NCBI GenBank assembly: GCA_021234155.1 | Contig: JAJEKV010000031.1 | Span: 3,860,835-3,924,834, forward strand | From: Isoetes taiwanensis | Taxonomy: Eukaryota; Streptophyta; Lycopodiopsida; Isoetales; Isoetaceae | Length of the DNA stretch: 64,000 nucleotides | Reading direction: 5' to 3' | Shown: in pieces, positions 12,681 to 22,890 of the stretch | How positions within the stretch are numbered: position 1 is the stretch's first letter | Layout of the letters: each line of letters begins with the position of its first letter | Translations under genes and position numbers: made by a program | Notes under the pieces: model-generated | The model's database searches: none | What the model saw: only the letters and a program-made list of their open reading frames with translations | Told to the model about the DNA's origin: nothing

Positions 12681-13590
12681 ATATAACACAAACCATTAAC
12701 ACACAACTACCATTAACATTATTAACACAAACCATTGCATTTGACACATTTAAATAAAACTCTTAAACCCCTTGGTTTTGGGTGCATATTCACATCAAGT
12801 TACTCCCAAGTAACGAGTCAGTTTGATGGGTATATTTGCCCTTATTCCAAGATCCTCGACCGCATATAGCTTAACCTCGCTTTGTGGGTATGCATGTACA
12901 AGTTTTGTATATCATCGACATTAAAATTTACGTATCACTATAAGGTTTTAGAGAATGTACTTAATGGTGTTAATTTTGGTACATGTGTTGTAAATTTTTG
13001 GGCTCGGCCGCCTCTAATGAACCCCTCGCGGTGAATATGCACCCAAAACCAAAGTAAGCCAAGGAATAGAATAGAATAGAACAGAATAGCTTTTTAACGC
13101 CCACGGACCAATAGGTCATAGACCCATATTAATGGGCTAGTACAATCATTAATACTAGGGATTAAAAACTCCTCACCAAAGGTTTTCAAGGGAAAAACCT
13201 TTGCAAGAATGATGACACAGACAAGCTAGATAATGACCACCGAGGCCTCAAAACGCGCACGCTATCTGTGGAACCTCAAGTATGTATAATGCCAAGTCAT
13301 GCAATGTGCATGGTTTCTCGAGAAGTTGTGGAAGCGCGGAATGGAATGCTAAGGTCGAAAATGATTCCTGACCATTCTCAAAAAGCAGTGGCAACCCTCG
13401 AAGAGTATGGCTTTCATCTTCAATAACTCAGAATCGCAACAGTAATATAAGCCCTCGCTTCGCCGCAATTATGCCGCTTTCCCATCTACCCGTCAACTGT
13501 GAGTTCGGGGATTTTATTTAAATGTGTCAAATGCAATGGTTTGTGTTAATAATGTTAATGGTAGTCAGGGTGTTAATGGTTTGCGTTAAT
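12681..13590. mobile_element. MITE copy 2, interrupted by a LINE fragment
   Basis: The left inverted repeat at 12681-12800 (atataacacaaaccattaac ... gggtgcatattcac) pairs with a right end in two pieces: 13035-13054 (gaatatgcacccaaaacc) and 13506-13590 (ggggattttatttaaatg ... ggtttgcgttaat). The internal part tracks copy 1 closely: cgcatatagc, gtatgcatgtaca, agagaatgtacttaatggtg. About 450 bp of LINE sequence sits inside the right inverted repeat. Confidence 0.75.
13056..13500 (-). mobile_element. 5'-truncated LINE 3' end nested in MITE copy 2
   Basis: On the minus strand this piece ends in a (TATTC)n tail (gaatagaatagaatagaac at 13064-13082 on the plus strand), preceded by the hairpin GACC-AATA-GGTC (13106-13117). 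It matches the 3' end of the larger LINE at 30837-31230. Shared words are gtacaatcatta, gtatgtataatgccaagtc and agagtatggctttcatcttca. It contains no protein domain, only the 3' untranslated end and the last codons. Confidence 0.75.
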
Positions 13591-14514
13591 CGAATTTTTG
13601 CCCTTCGGCCTTACTTAATGGTGTAGGGGTAGATCACATTACCTATCACTCTAACGATGGATAATACTCTAATGATGGATGTTTTCTACTACCTAAATTT
13701 AGCTAGACTCAAGATACCACCAAAGAAAGTCACCGTTGGTACGTAGCTCAGGACATAGAAAAAAGGATCTAGATCCCATACTCCAAAGTGGGTCCAACTT
13801 CCGTAACTTTGGAATGGAGGAGGACTCAGATCCCATAATTCCAAGTGGGTCCAACTGAAATGGAGAGGCACAATCTTCCCAAAAGCATTGTTGTTCCTTG
13901 TGGAGGATGAGCAAACAGACTACTATAAGGGATTTCTAAGGAGCATCTCAGTTCTTTTGCCATGAACATGTTCATTTCTCTTTGGATCTATATAAATATA
14001 AAATGCCATCAAGACTTTATTAACAAGTACACAATTAACTTTCTCGTAAACAAGTACACAATTGCACCCACCCAAACTGTGGTGGAATCCCTTTGTTGTG
14101 CACCTTCATGCAATTGGAGCAAAGTCTTCAAACTCATGTCCCTACTATATCATTCGAAGGTTGCAAGAAAACACCATGGATTATTATATGTAATACCGCG
14201 ATCCATTTCCCGCGACGCAAACCGGGTGAGATTCTTAGTTTAAAATCTTTCCCAAAGTTTTGTCTCACTATTTTAATGTGCATAGTATGTGAGACGCCAA
14301 AAACATGGGGCTTCTTTGGAGTCGCCCTTGATTTGCTCTCTTACAAACCTTGTAGGATCATTACACCTCGAGAAAAATGGATGCCTTGTCATGACCGAAT
14401 GATATGAAAGCTATGACTTTGTAGATGAGGCCTAAGGTGAAATACCTATGTTCAAATTTAAGCTAGGAAACTTGTGTGGTTTAGAAAACAATGATCCATA
14501 GGTAGTTCCCATTC
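13591..14514. other. Non-coding stretch with a 57-bp tandem duplication
   Basis: The phrase agatcccata...agtgggtccaact occurs at 13771 and again at 13828, a 57-bp unit repeated twice. The rest, including open frames up to about 100 codons at 13962-14407, shows no domain or codon pattern I would trust as coding. Confidence 0.4.
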
Positions 14515-14826
14515 CTAATTCTCTCGAGGTCGCTTAACTTGCAAATGTTCCATTAAACACACAGCTTCTATCACATCAAAACGCATCAAAGCTCTGGGTG
14601 ATGATAACTTCATCAGATCTACCGCTTGTTGAAGAGTAAGAACAGCTTGAATATTCAAAGTCCGTGACGATGCATAATAAACCGAGGCGCTAGACAAAGT
14701 TATTCCAACATCTAGCATGGACATTGGACTGCGTCTGCTTTCAACGACTTCTACCGTGGAAAACCATCCCGCTGCAAAACCTCCTTTAACCATCTCGGGA
14801 TCAGAAGACACCCGCAGCCATCTCAA
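14515..14826 (-). other. Coding-like remnant, unrecognised, 103 codons
   Basis: An uninterrupted minus-strand frame begins near a methionine at 14826. It has protein-like composition: amphipathic segments such as AVLTLQQAVDLMK and ALMRFDVIEAVCLMEHLQ, no low complexity. It could be an exon or a transposon fragment; the helical leucine-rich pattern recalls ARM/HEAT-type repeats but is not diagnostic. Nothing adjacent supports a complete gene, and the neighbouring minus-strand DNA at 14830-15200 is repeat-rich. I do not recognise it. Confidence 0.25.
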
Positions 14827-14974
14827 CTCAGCTTAAAAGAATATCGGGGACATACAAAAAGACGCCGCAACCTCTTAACCTTAACTCTTTAACATCCGCT
14901 TTTGAGGAATCCATGGAGTAGAAGCTCGGAAAAATCACTAAAGCAGATCTTTAAAGAGATGTCTATGCCAGAGG

Positions 14975-15205
14975 ATCGTGGCAGCCCGAGGTAATCAAGC
15001 TTCCCCGTTTTCCCTCGCTAATCAAGGCCCTTAAGCAAATGTGATCCCAGACTTTAAGCTTCAAAACCAAAGAGATCCTAAGCAACGGATGCCTTAAGCT
15101 TCCAAAGATCCAACTTTTACATGCTTGAAAACAATCCCCTCGGCGCGCATAACCGGCCTTAAGTTTCAAAAGTTCGGCCTTCAATGGCCTTAAGCTTCAA
15201 AGAAG
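14975..15205. repeat. Short irregular tandem repeat of CCTTAAGCTTCAAA
   Basis: Variants of ccttaagcttcaaa or ctttaagcttcaaa recur about six times between 14990 and 15200 at irregular spacings of roughly 25-60 bases, often introduced by ggc or gg. The motif includes overlapping near-palindromes (ttaa, aagctt). It is a decayed minisatellite-like cluster without coding meaning. Confidence 0.5.
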
Positions 15206-15890
15206 CTAAGAAACTCCTCCGCCATATAGCTAACACAAAATCATAATCGGGCCATGGCATTCATGCACCGACAACAAAATCATAGGCTGTAGGATAGATA
15301 AAATAATAGGCCACAATAACCCTAAACAAACCCTAAAACTAATGGGAGGATATTCACCACGATTTGCCCTTTTCTAAAAATCAATCCAACAAAAAGGGTG
15401 CACTTAGAAATACTTCATTTAGTACACGTGGTGAAAGCATGCTAGAGCCGCATTCATCTAAAGTTCTTTTTAGGGAGTGCAACCACCAAAAAAGTACCCA
15501 ACACCTGGTGCTAGGAACTTCCATAAATGTCTCAATAAACAATAAGTTTGAGAGTTGATTCATTCATTTTAGTCTCTAATAGTATTGTTATCCTCTACTA
15601 CTTCATAGATTGACATGTTATTGACCTTCAATTCAAAAATATTTGATTGATTTTAATGGGAAGAAAAACAAAAGTAATTCAATTTTAAAAGTACCCAAAG
15701 GTAGGTACTTTTGAGGGTTCCAAAAGTGGTACACCGTGAAAGCATGCTTTCACCCACACCGATGAAATACGCCACCAAATCATATGAAAGTCCCTAGAGA
15801 AAACAAGCAAGAGACAAAAACAAAAACCCCCTCAAGTATAATGCTACATATACATGCAAAGGTTGAATCGCGAAATGCAAAGCTTTGATC
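15206..15890. repeat. Dispersed repeat, copy 1 (related to 17360-17625 and 55960-56110)
   Basis: Shared phrases link three places: aaccctaaac/aaaccctatt, cctaaaaatcaat, gtgcactta/gtgcactcta-gaaata, atcatatgaaa, and caaaaaccccct...ataatgctacatata. They occur at 15310-15420 plus 15770-15870, at 17395-17610, and in shorter form at 56025-56100. No protein can be read through. This looks like the untranslated end of a dispersed element. Confidence 0.5.
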
Positions 15891-17359
15891 CAGAAAGAAG
15901 CATTGCTTGATCTCGATAGTGTGATTATCGCAGCTTATATGTCGGGTTCCAACAAGATTGGACCATAAACAAATATGACAATTGCAAACAAGCAGCATAT
16001 CCTGGATAGTTCCAAAGAATAGAATGAGGCCAACAAGATCAGGTTATGGATAGGCAAATACCTTGAAAATAAACATAAGCAACGAAAAAGGATTGTCCAA
16101 AGTGACAATGTATTCACAATGCCAATAAGCACAAATGTTGACATAAGTTGAAAACATATTCAAAAAACATGTTTGCCCACATCGCGAATCGAGGTGAATG
16201 CTTGTGTAAACAAGTCAAAGCCACAAGATAAGCCAAAAGGAACATAACGTCGCAGCTACTGCATATTGTTGTCCACTAATGTAAAATTATGTAAGAAAAA
16301 ATGGAAACTTATCTAGAACTACAAACATCTCAAATAGATAATTCAATACCTTTACAACATGGATTGAGGAATCGGTATATCATTCCAACTTATCCAAGGC
16401 TCGAAACTCAAGAGAAAGCTCGACCTTCATATAAATCTCGTGAATCAAAGGACGCTAATGCTACAAGATGGTTCCGCCAAGAGCGCGACAAGGAGGCTTC
16501 TCCTCTCCAATTACTTCAGCCACACAAGAATAAGTCACGTAATCAAGGGACTGGATAAACGATTGCGTGGGTGGCCGAGCGTCGGCTGCCACGGCGTTGT
16601 CCAAAGAGGACGGCAGCCTGCTTCCGGCCAAATCTGGAAGCCAGAGAACTCGAAGTTGAGGGGAAGCCGCACAACCCGCAGATTATGATAGTAAAGACAC
16701 TTTAATAATATGGATAAAACACCATGTGTTTAGGCATATATACCAGAGAAACAGCCTCGGCTACGCCTTTCTTGCCATGCTAGAAAATTGCCAAACACAA
16801 CTATATATCATTCTCGGCAATCCACCAATTTCGCTTACAAGCTTTCCTCGCTTTTAGACTATGCATATACTACATGCCGCAGTCGTGTAACATATAGATT
16901 CTTCATCTTCAATTTTACAGCAAAGTTCTCAGAGTCCTAAGTATTAGCCTCAAGCATTTAAATTGATTCCCACTGCCAGTTCCTCCTACAAATTTCGGCA
17001 GCTTCTACAAGCTTGTTCCTACTTTTAATTATAACCATTGGTACTTGCCTCCTTTTTACTGAACCTTTAGCCCAGAACCTTCCTACCATCAGGAAACAAA
17101 CCAGAGGTGGACAAATTTAGTCGGTTCATCCACAAGCCTCGCCGAAGAAAAACCTAAGCCGATTTTGTAGAAACCACGAGCAGGTGTCAGCCTAAAATGA
17201 TCCTCGGGATCTCCCAAATATCTTCTCAAACAAAACAATCAAAACTCTTCCTAATCTACATGAGCTCTAAGTTTTGCAGCCTATAGTTGCTTGAATCCAC
17301 CCACCGTAATGACTTAGCTAAATTCGCTTTCTACCCCGCCTAATGACGTAAATCTCTCA
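15891..17359. other. No gene seen; one GC-rich island at 16550-16680
   Basis: The stretch is AT-rich except for 16558-16680, which is GC-rich with words such as ggtggccgagcgtcgg and cttccggcc. Small overlapping frames there do not match any family I know. Nothing else is supported. Confidence 0.4.
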
Positions 17360-17625
17360 ACGATCTAAACGCACCCTAATATTAACCCCAATATTAACCT
17401 AATATTTGACAAACCCTATTAACAATTAAAGCCCCACAACCACACGATTTTCCCTCTTCCTAAAAATCAATGGCTAACAAATGAGTGCACTCTAGAAATA
17501 ATTTTTAGCACAAAATTTGGAATACCTTACAAAAATCATATGAAACCATGTGCCAAAAAAGCCGATACACAATCACAAAACCCCATGTTATAATGCTACA
17601 TATAATCAAGGCTTTGAATCCGAAA
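17360..17625. repeat. Dispersed repeat, copy 2
   Basis: This shares ordered blocks with 15310-15870: cctaaaaatcaatgg, gagtgcact-ctagaaata, aaatcatatgaaa, tataatgctacatata. Copy-to-copy gaps are many. It is non-coding. Confidence 0.5.
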
Positions 17626-19300
17626 ATTACCTTTACTGTTTATGTATACTACGGACAAGCATCTAATTATAGATGGATTAACAATGCCCACAACACCATC
17701 TATACAATTTAAATTTCACAAATTATCACTATTGGGCTTAATGATATTCTTATCTCACTCTGCCCCATGACACAAGATGTTGAGTGCTAATATCCACACC
17801 ATGATGCCCTAGAAGGTTAATACGAGCCGGGTGATTAACTCGTGTATGTAGTATTGTTATTAATCATTCTCCAAAAATCCATGATATCTTTGTATGTGTA
17901 TATAATTGGGGGATTGAAGAAGACTTCGTTTCAAAACATTGGTGCAAAATAAATACGCTTTTTATGGTTCACCTATCTGGGACCGAATAGTCTCAAAGCT
18001 TCGGAACAAATTGAAAACGCAGGTAAAACCTTTCATCCAACATGAGATTGGCACTAGATAACAGATCCCATGCAATCTTGCTTGCTTCAAATGTGATTGC
18101 TCCCGCCGGAAGTGGAGGCTTCGTTCCAAGCCATCAATTTTGTAAAATGTGTTGAAAGCAAAGAATCTGGACACATTATCCCACAAAGAATGGTAAATTC
18201 TCGAACAAAGAAGGATGCACGGGATGAATTGCAGGTGATGGGGCGTGGATGTAGTTAATTGGCCAGAGACCAAACCGGCACGACCTGCCCGCCACTAATG
18301 CAAATTTATGGTCCTCCCCGTAGCCGGATGCAATTGGCTACAAGACCTATATTAATCGACTCTAGAACAGGCAGCCAGTGGATACTTGGATCTCGACATC
18401 CCCAGGCCTTTGGAACAAGTGATTGCACGACAGAATCCGGCCTCCTAGATTAGCTATTATTGAGACAGGGAAGATGGTACAAAATCCCAATCGAGGAAAG
18501 GACTTGTGAAGGCCTCACGCTTACGCAATGTATAGAAAAATGAAGATCATGTGTTTGCCATCGCCTCAAAGATATTCAAAATCGAGAGGTTCACAATCAG
18601 CTCAAGATTTTGTGATCCTTATTTTCAGTATCATATTTCGATTTGGGCTCATACTTACGGGGCTGCGGATGCATACCATTCCTTACTACCGGTTATAATC
18701 ATAATGATTTGTAGCCCATGGCTCTCTTCAGTGGTCCTAAGTGAGCTAGTTAAATAAATACATAAATAAAATAACCAGTGTTATGAAACATTCCCGCCGG
18801 AGATAAAGGCAGACCAGAAGGCCATTGAAATGGTAATCACGTCGCTGAAATGGCGTAAGAGTTTGCACCAACAATGAGTTGTGGATTAAACTGTACCTAA
18901 TGGGTAATGCTTACCAAATGGTTTAAAACTGATCCAAAGGGCAAATGTCGGGTTCAAAATGTGCTTTTGTCAAAGCCAATCATTGGCTACCATCTAATTG
19001 CTTCCTAAGTAGCATCGGTGACAAAGTATGGCAACAAAAGGTATTCATGGGTTTCAAGATGCATCCAAACCGTGCAACTTGTACTTAGCGTGGTTTGAGG
19101 TAGGCTTTATAAAACCTAGACTCCCAAAGAGATACAAGGAAATTAAGTATGTTTAAATAACATGTCTTTAGATATATCGATGACCTTTGGCCATTAACTC
19201 TATATTTAGGGAATTCTTGAAGACAACGCCGGGGATTCAATGAAACGCCAAGATTTTGCGTATGAGCAAACTTGGGATTAAGGAAGAAACCGTGATTTCA
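17626..19300. other. No clear gene; scattered degenerate open frames
   Basis: A 103-codon minus-strand frame at 17962-18273 and short plus-strand frames are present, but none shows a domain, repeat or exon pattern I can defend. The material between the two direct-repeat copies could be the decayed interior of a large element. Confidence 0.3.
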
Positions 19301-19301
19301 C

Positions 19302-19705
19302 ATGAGGTATGGACTGAAACCCACAGGATACAAGGTTAATTTTGAATTTATCCATTGGAGGATCACCAAAGAATTTCTACCGATATACAAAACCACCCTG
19401 TGTATGATGTGCTGGATATTTTTGCCCCTTTCATGCACTAAAGTTCGTATTACGCCGATAGTCAGTAGCCCCATCTACAAGCCGAAATGTAATGTACCGC
19501 TACCTTATATATGTATGTTAATTCATGCCCCTCGCAGCTGGCCGCAGTGCCAAGTATTAGAGGTCTGATCAGATGCTTTGCCAACAATGGATTTGATATC
19601 CTCGTTTTGGAGAAGAAGGTTATTAATTACACTAGTAATAACCTTTTCCCTGGTCTCAGATTCGACAAATATGTTCTACTAGAACAAATCGCTTCTATTT
19701 CTTAA
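19302..19705 (+). other. Degenerate coding-like stretch, possible retroelement interior
   Basis: Two overlapping frames (19302-19568, 19511-19705) contain GLKPTGYKVNFEFIHWR and KEFLPIYKTTLC. The order hydrophobic-N-F/L...P-x-YKTTLC loosely recalls the start of the reverse transcriptase palm in DIRS-like elements, but no catalytic aspartates can be identified, so this is a weak analogy. It lies between the direct-repeat copies. Confidence 0.2.
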
Positions 19706-20102
19706 GGTACTATCTGCTATGTATTACCTCATACATATTTTCTTTGTTGTATAATTTTGGGATGCGTTGTATCTAATAGGGTAAGGGATGGACCCCAGCT
19801 GTATAGGTAGGGGTCCACCCTCCCTGTACATGCACAACCATTCGAATTGGGCCACACCTACCCTACGGTAGGAGTTAGGCTTTTTTTATGCTTATCATTA
19901 GCTGATAAATGATAAATAGCAAACTATTGCTCCATGACATCAGCCGTGATGTAACTATAGGGAATACTCTACACCAAAGGGACTATAATGTCATGTGTTT
20001 GAGTATTTAGGTGTTGGCATTATGTAATCCACCCATTAAAGGATTCTTATAGGTTATACTATAATATGGTTCCTATGAATAATCTAAATACATTAAATTA
20101 AT

Positions 20103-20672
20103 ATGGAACTCTTCAGCCCTTTGTGTTATCTACCATAACCGTATTTTAGGGTACTATATTCGCACCATACCGCGACCGCACGAAATGTAGGCTGGTCCTC
20201 TCGATACAAGGCTATGGCTTAGTCGCAGTATCGTATGGGATGGGGAAACAAGGTGAAAGATCAAATCCCGTGGCACACAAACCGCCATTATCCGACACCC
20301 TGTGTGCAGGACAAATACTTGACTCCAAGGTTCTCCATAAGATATTGGCCTGACGGCGACAAGCATGCTGATTTCGATTTAGATTTTATGGATTTTATGC
20401 ATCTGGACATATATACCGTGGTTGGCATCTTTGACCTAAATATACAGATATGGGCGGAATAAATGCCATATGTGGATGATTATCTCAAGGATAATATGTC
20501 CGAATACCATAAAGAGTATGATTCACTACACTCGTAGTTCCCACATGAAGAAAATATTCTAAAGGAGGTTTGGCTTGCTGTCAATTCCATGATTCTTGAA
20601 GTATGTAAACCTATGAAGTTTGGGTATGGATTCAAGAAGGACACTGGTCCGGTGCTCATAGGCAAGGGTATA
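20103..20672 (+). pseudogene. Broken coding stretch in one frame, unrecognised
   Basis: One reading frame runs from 20103 to 20672 with four internal stops. The longest clean parts are 20235-20459 (about 75 codons, with DGDKHADFDLDFMDFMHLD) and 20463-20669 (MPYVDDYLKDNMSEYHKEYD, then ENILKEVWLAV and KFGYGFKKDTGPVLIGKG). That the frame is kept across stops, and that the composition is acidic and protein-like, suggests a decayed gene. I know no family match; a gag-like or accessory protein of the surrounding repeat is possible. Confidence 0.35.
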
Positions 20673-21400
20673 TGAGTAAACTAATGGGGATGGGCATGCA
20701 TAAGCCGGGCTCCAACTTCCGTGAATAATGTGCCCTATACATAGGAGGAATAATTCCAGCACCCTGAGGACGCTCAGTTTTGATTTGTCTGGACATACTT
20801 TCACCTTGCATGTGATTCACTTGTCTTCTTAATGCTAAGTGTGTCTTCTAGCACAAGGCTGTAAGATAAGACATTGCGACATGTGTTTGGTGGTGTATAA
20901 AACTTATGCCTAATCCCACTGATGCATCTAAAGCCCAATATATCATACTTTGTTTACAATGCACTAAGTATTCAAGGTTTTAATTAATGCGATATATTGA
21001 GTTCAAATTCTTAGAGAGTAAGATACTTGTATCCGTTGGTGTTCTTATTTAGTCAATATGGATTTGGGGTAAAAGGCCACAATAGGTGTTCAACTAAGAG
21101 TCGAGAAACCTAATGTATCTTTGCCCCCAACACACAAAGTTTTGCTAATGTTGTGTTGGTTGGGTTGCGTATAACGCCCTCCTTTGTTGTTGCTTTTTTT
21201 TCTTTCAAGTTCATATCCGCTAAAGAAAATGGAGCGTCAAGCTTGTGGAATGTTTTTGAATCGGCTCTTTGGTCCCTCACACAACCAATGGAATAGAAAG
21301 GGAAGATGTGACCCAATTTCTTTGTAAAAGAACATGTTAATCTCATGAAAGTCATGACAGAGAAAACCCTCTTGCATGCCGATTAATTTTGTACTCTCCG
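20673..21400. other. No gene seen
   Basis: AT-rich DNA with no frame above about 80 codons and no motif that I recognise. Confidence 0.4.
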
Positions 21401-21404
21401 AGAA

Positions 21405-21800
21405 GCTTATATGTTAGTTAATTTCCATATAACCAAGCTATGTCTTCTTGATCCCTATCTATTGGCCTAATATGAACACTGTGATTTCTACCTTTGAATT
21501 TTTAGTGCTTGAGTAGCATTACAATGTTTATCAAATATCTATGGCATTTTGCATTACGTATTTATGACCTAATTATATTGTGCCTCTTGGATATCGCGGA
21601 TGCAGAATAACCTTTTGCATGCTTTTAATTTCCATATTCTCTCGATAGCATGTTAATGTGTGTTAGCTTGGTTTCCTTTACAACCTAGCTATAATTACCC
21701 TAGAGTCTACTTGTTGGCCTCATATTAATAATCGTATATCTACCTTTGTAGATTATTGCTTGAGCAAAGATACCATTGAGCAAATGTCTATGGTATGTGT
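21405..21800 (+). repeat. Diverged ~245-bp tandem duplication
   Basis: 21414-21545 (ttagttaatttcc ... attggcctaatatga ... tctacctttg ... gcttgagtag ... ctatggcatttt) is repeated in order at 21660-21797 (ttagcttggtttcc ... gttggcctcatatta ... tctacctttg ... gcttgagcaa ... ctatggtatgt). The copies differ by many substitutions. The second copy leads straight into direct-repeat copy 2. Confidence 0.6.
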
Positions 21801-22460
21801 GTAATACTGACTTATGGTTGTAGTATAACAGTCAATGCTTATGGTTGAAACATAATCGCTTTTTAGAATACAAACTCATTGCTTATAATAACTAATCATG
21901 ACAAGAAATTGTTTCGCTTAAGCACGTGCATTGGAGATATGTCCTATGGGATGTTATATGCAAAACAGATCTAGGGCTATACATGAGTACCATCTGCTGA
22001 AAGATTACATTAGGCTATTATCTAATTGCAACTATGCATGTGACTTACTATTAAACAAAGCTGAGTATAAAGGTCGTAATAAATAAACTCACTAAGATTA
22101 CACATGGTAGGTCTCTACTTGTTGAAAATAATTTGCTATAATAAAGACTCCATTCACATAAGGCATATATTGAGCTATGACGAAGTTGTTTTGAGGAAGG
22201 CTCGTGATCCCACTTGGGTTATAATTTTATAGGCTTAGCATGTCCTAATATGGCTTGCTCAGTATTCTACGAACCAATAGGGATGCATGTGTTGATCATT
22301 GTTCTAGGATGATATTAATAATATTGTTTGCTAAAGATTTAATATTTGTAGTCCTTAGATTGTAAGTGCCATCATGGATTTTTATCCTGCTGATAATACT
22401 ACATGTGGGATTGACTAGTGTGGATGTCATGGCTAGTAGGCTTTTGCTCAGGCTAGTGTG
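21780..22460 (+). repeat. Direct repeat, copy 2 (partner at 9985-10690)
   Basis: See copy 1 for shared words. This copy is the cleaner of the two and ends before a T-run at 22468-22478. Its reverse complement is recognisable in the left arm at about 870-1340, which is one of the best proofs that the inverted repeat extends this far. Confidence 0.6.
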
Positions 22461-22504
22461 GACCTTTTTTTTTTTATTATTAGATGTATAAGTAACGTAT
22501 ATTT

Positions 22505-22890
22505 GCTTTAGTTGGCATGATAAAGCATGCCAAAGTTAAGTCCGAAGTTGGAAAAAAGAAAAAGACCAATGGTTAAACTATGATATAGATACTGCATAAG
22601 GTTACTTGGTAATCTTTGGATGACCTTGGCTATGAAAAACCAAGAAGCACATTAGGTGCTCTATCATGAAAACATGCAGTAAATAAGCTTGGGGCTAGCT
22701 GGAAATGTTTGAATAATATTGAACAAATAACTATGGATGGCATGATTAAGCATGCAAAAGGTGAGTCTGAAATGGATGGGAAGGAAAGACCAAAGGTTAA
22801 ACTCAGGTATGTACACTACATGCTACTTCTTGGTGAACTGTGAATCACCTAGGCCATGAAAACCAAGATACACACTAGGGGCTTAAATTA
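22505..22890 (+). repeat. Diverged ~230-bp tandem duplication
   Basis: ggcatgataaagcatgcc, aagaccaatggttaaact, ccttggctatgaaaaacca and acattaggtgct (22514-22660) recur in the same order as ggcatgattaagcatgca, aagaccaaaggttaaact, cctaggccatgaaaacca and acactaggggct (22739-22887). It is non-coding. Confidence 0.6.

Noticed and set aside
16558-16680. tRNA-like start ggtggccgagcg
   Set aside because: No T-loop (GGTTCGAATCC-type) follows at the right distance and no acceptor stem can be formed.
9985-22460. Confident annotation as a complete LTR retrotransposon
   Set aside because: No gag-pol domains, primer-binding site or clean TG...CA ends could be seen, so only the direct repeats are annotated.
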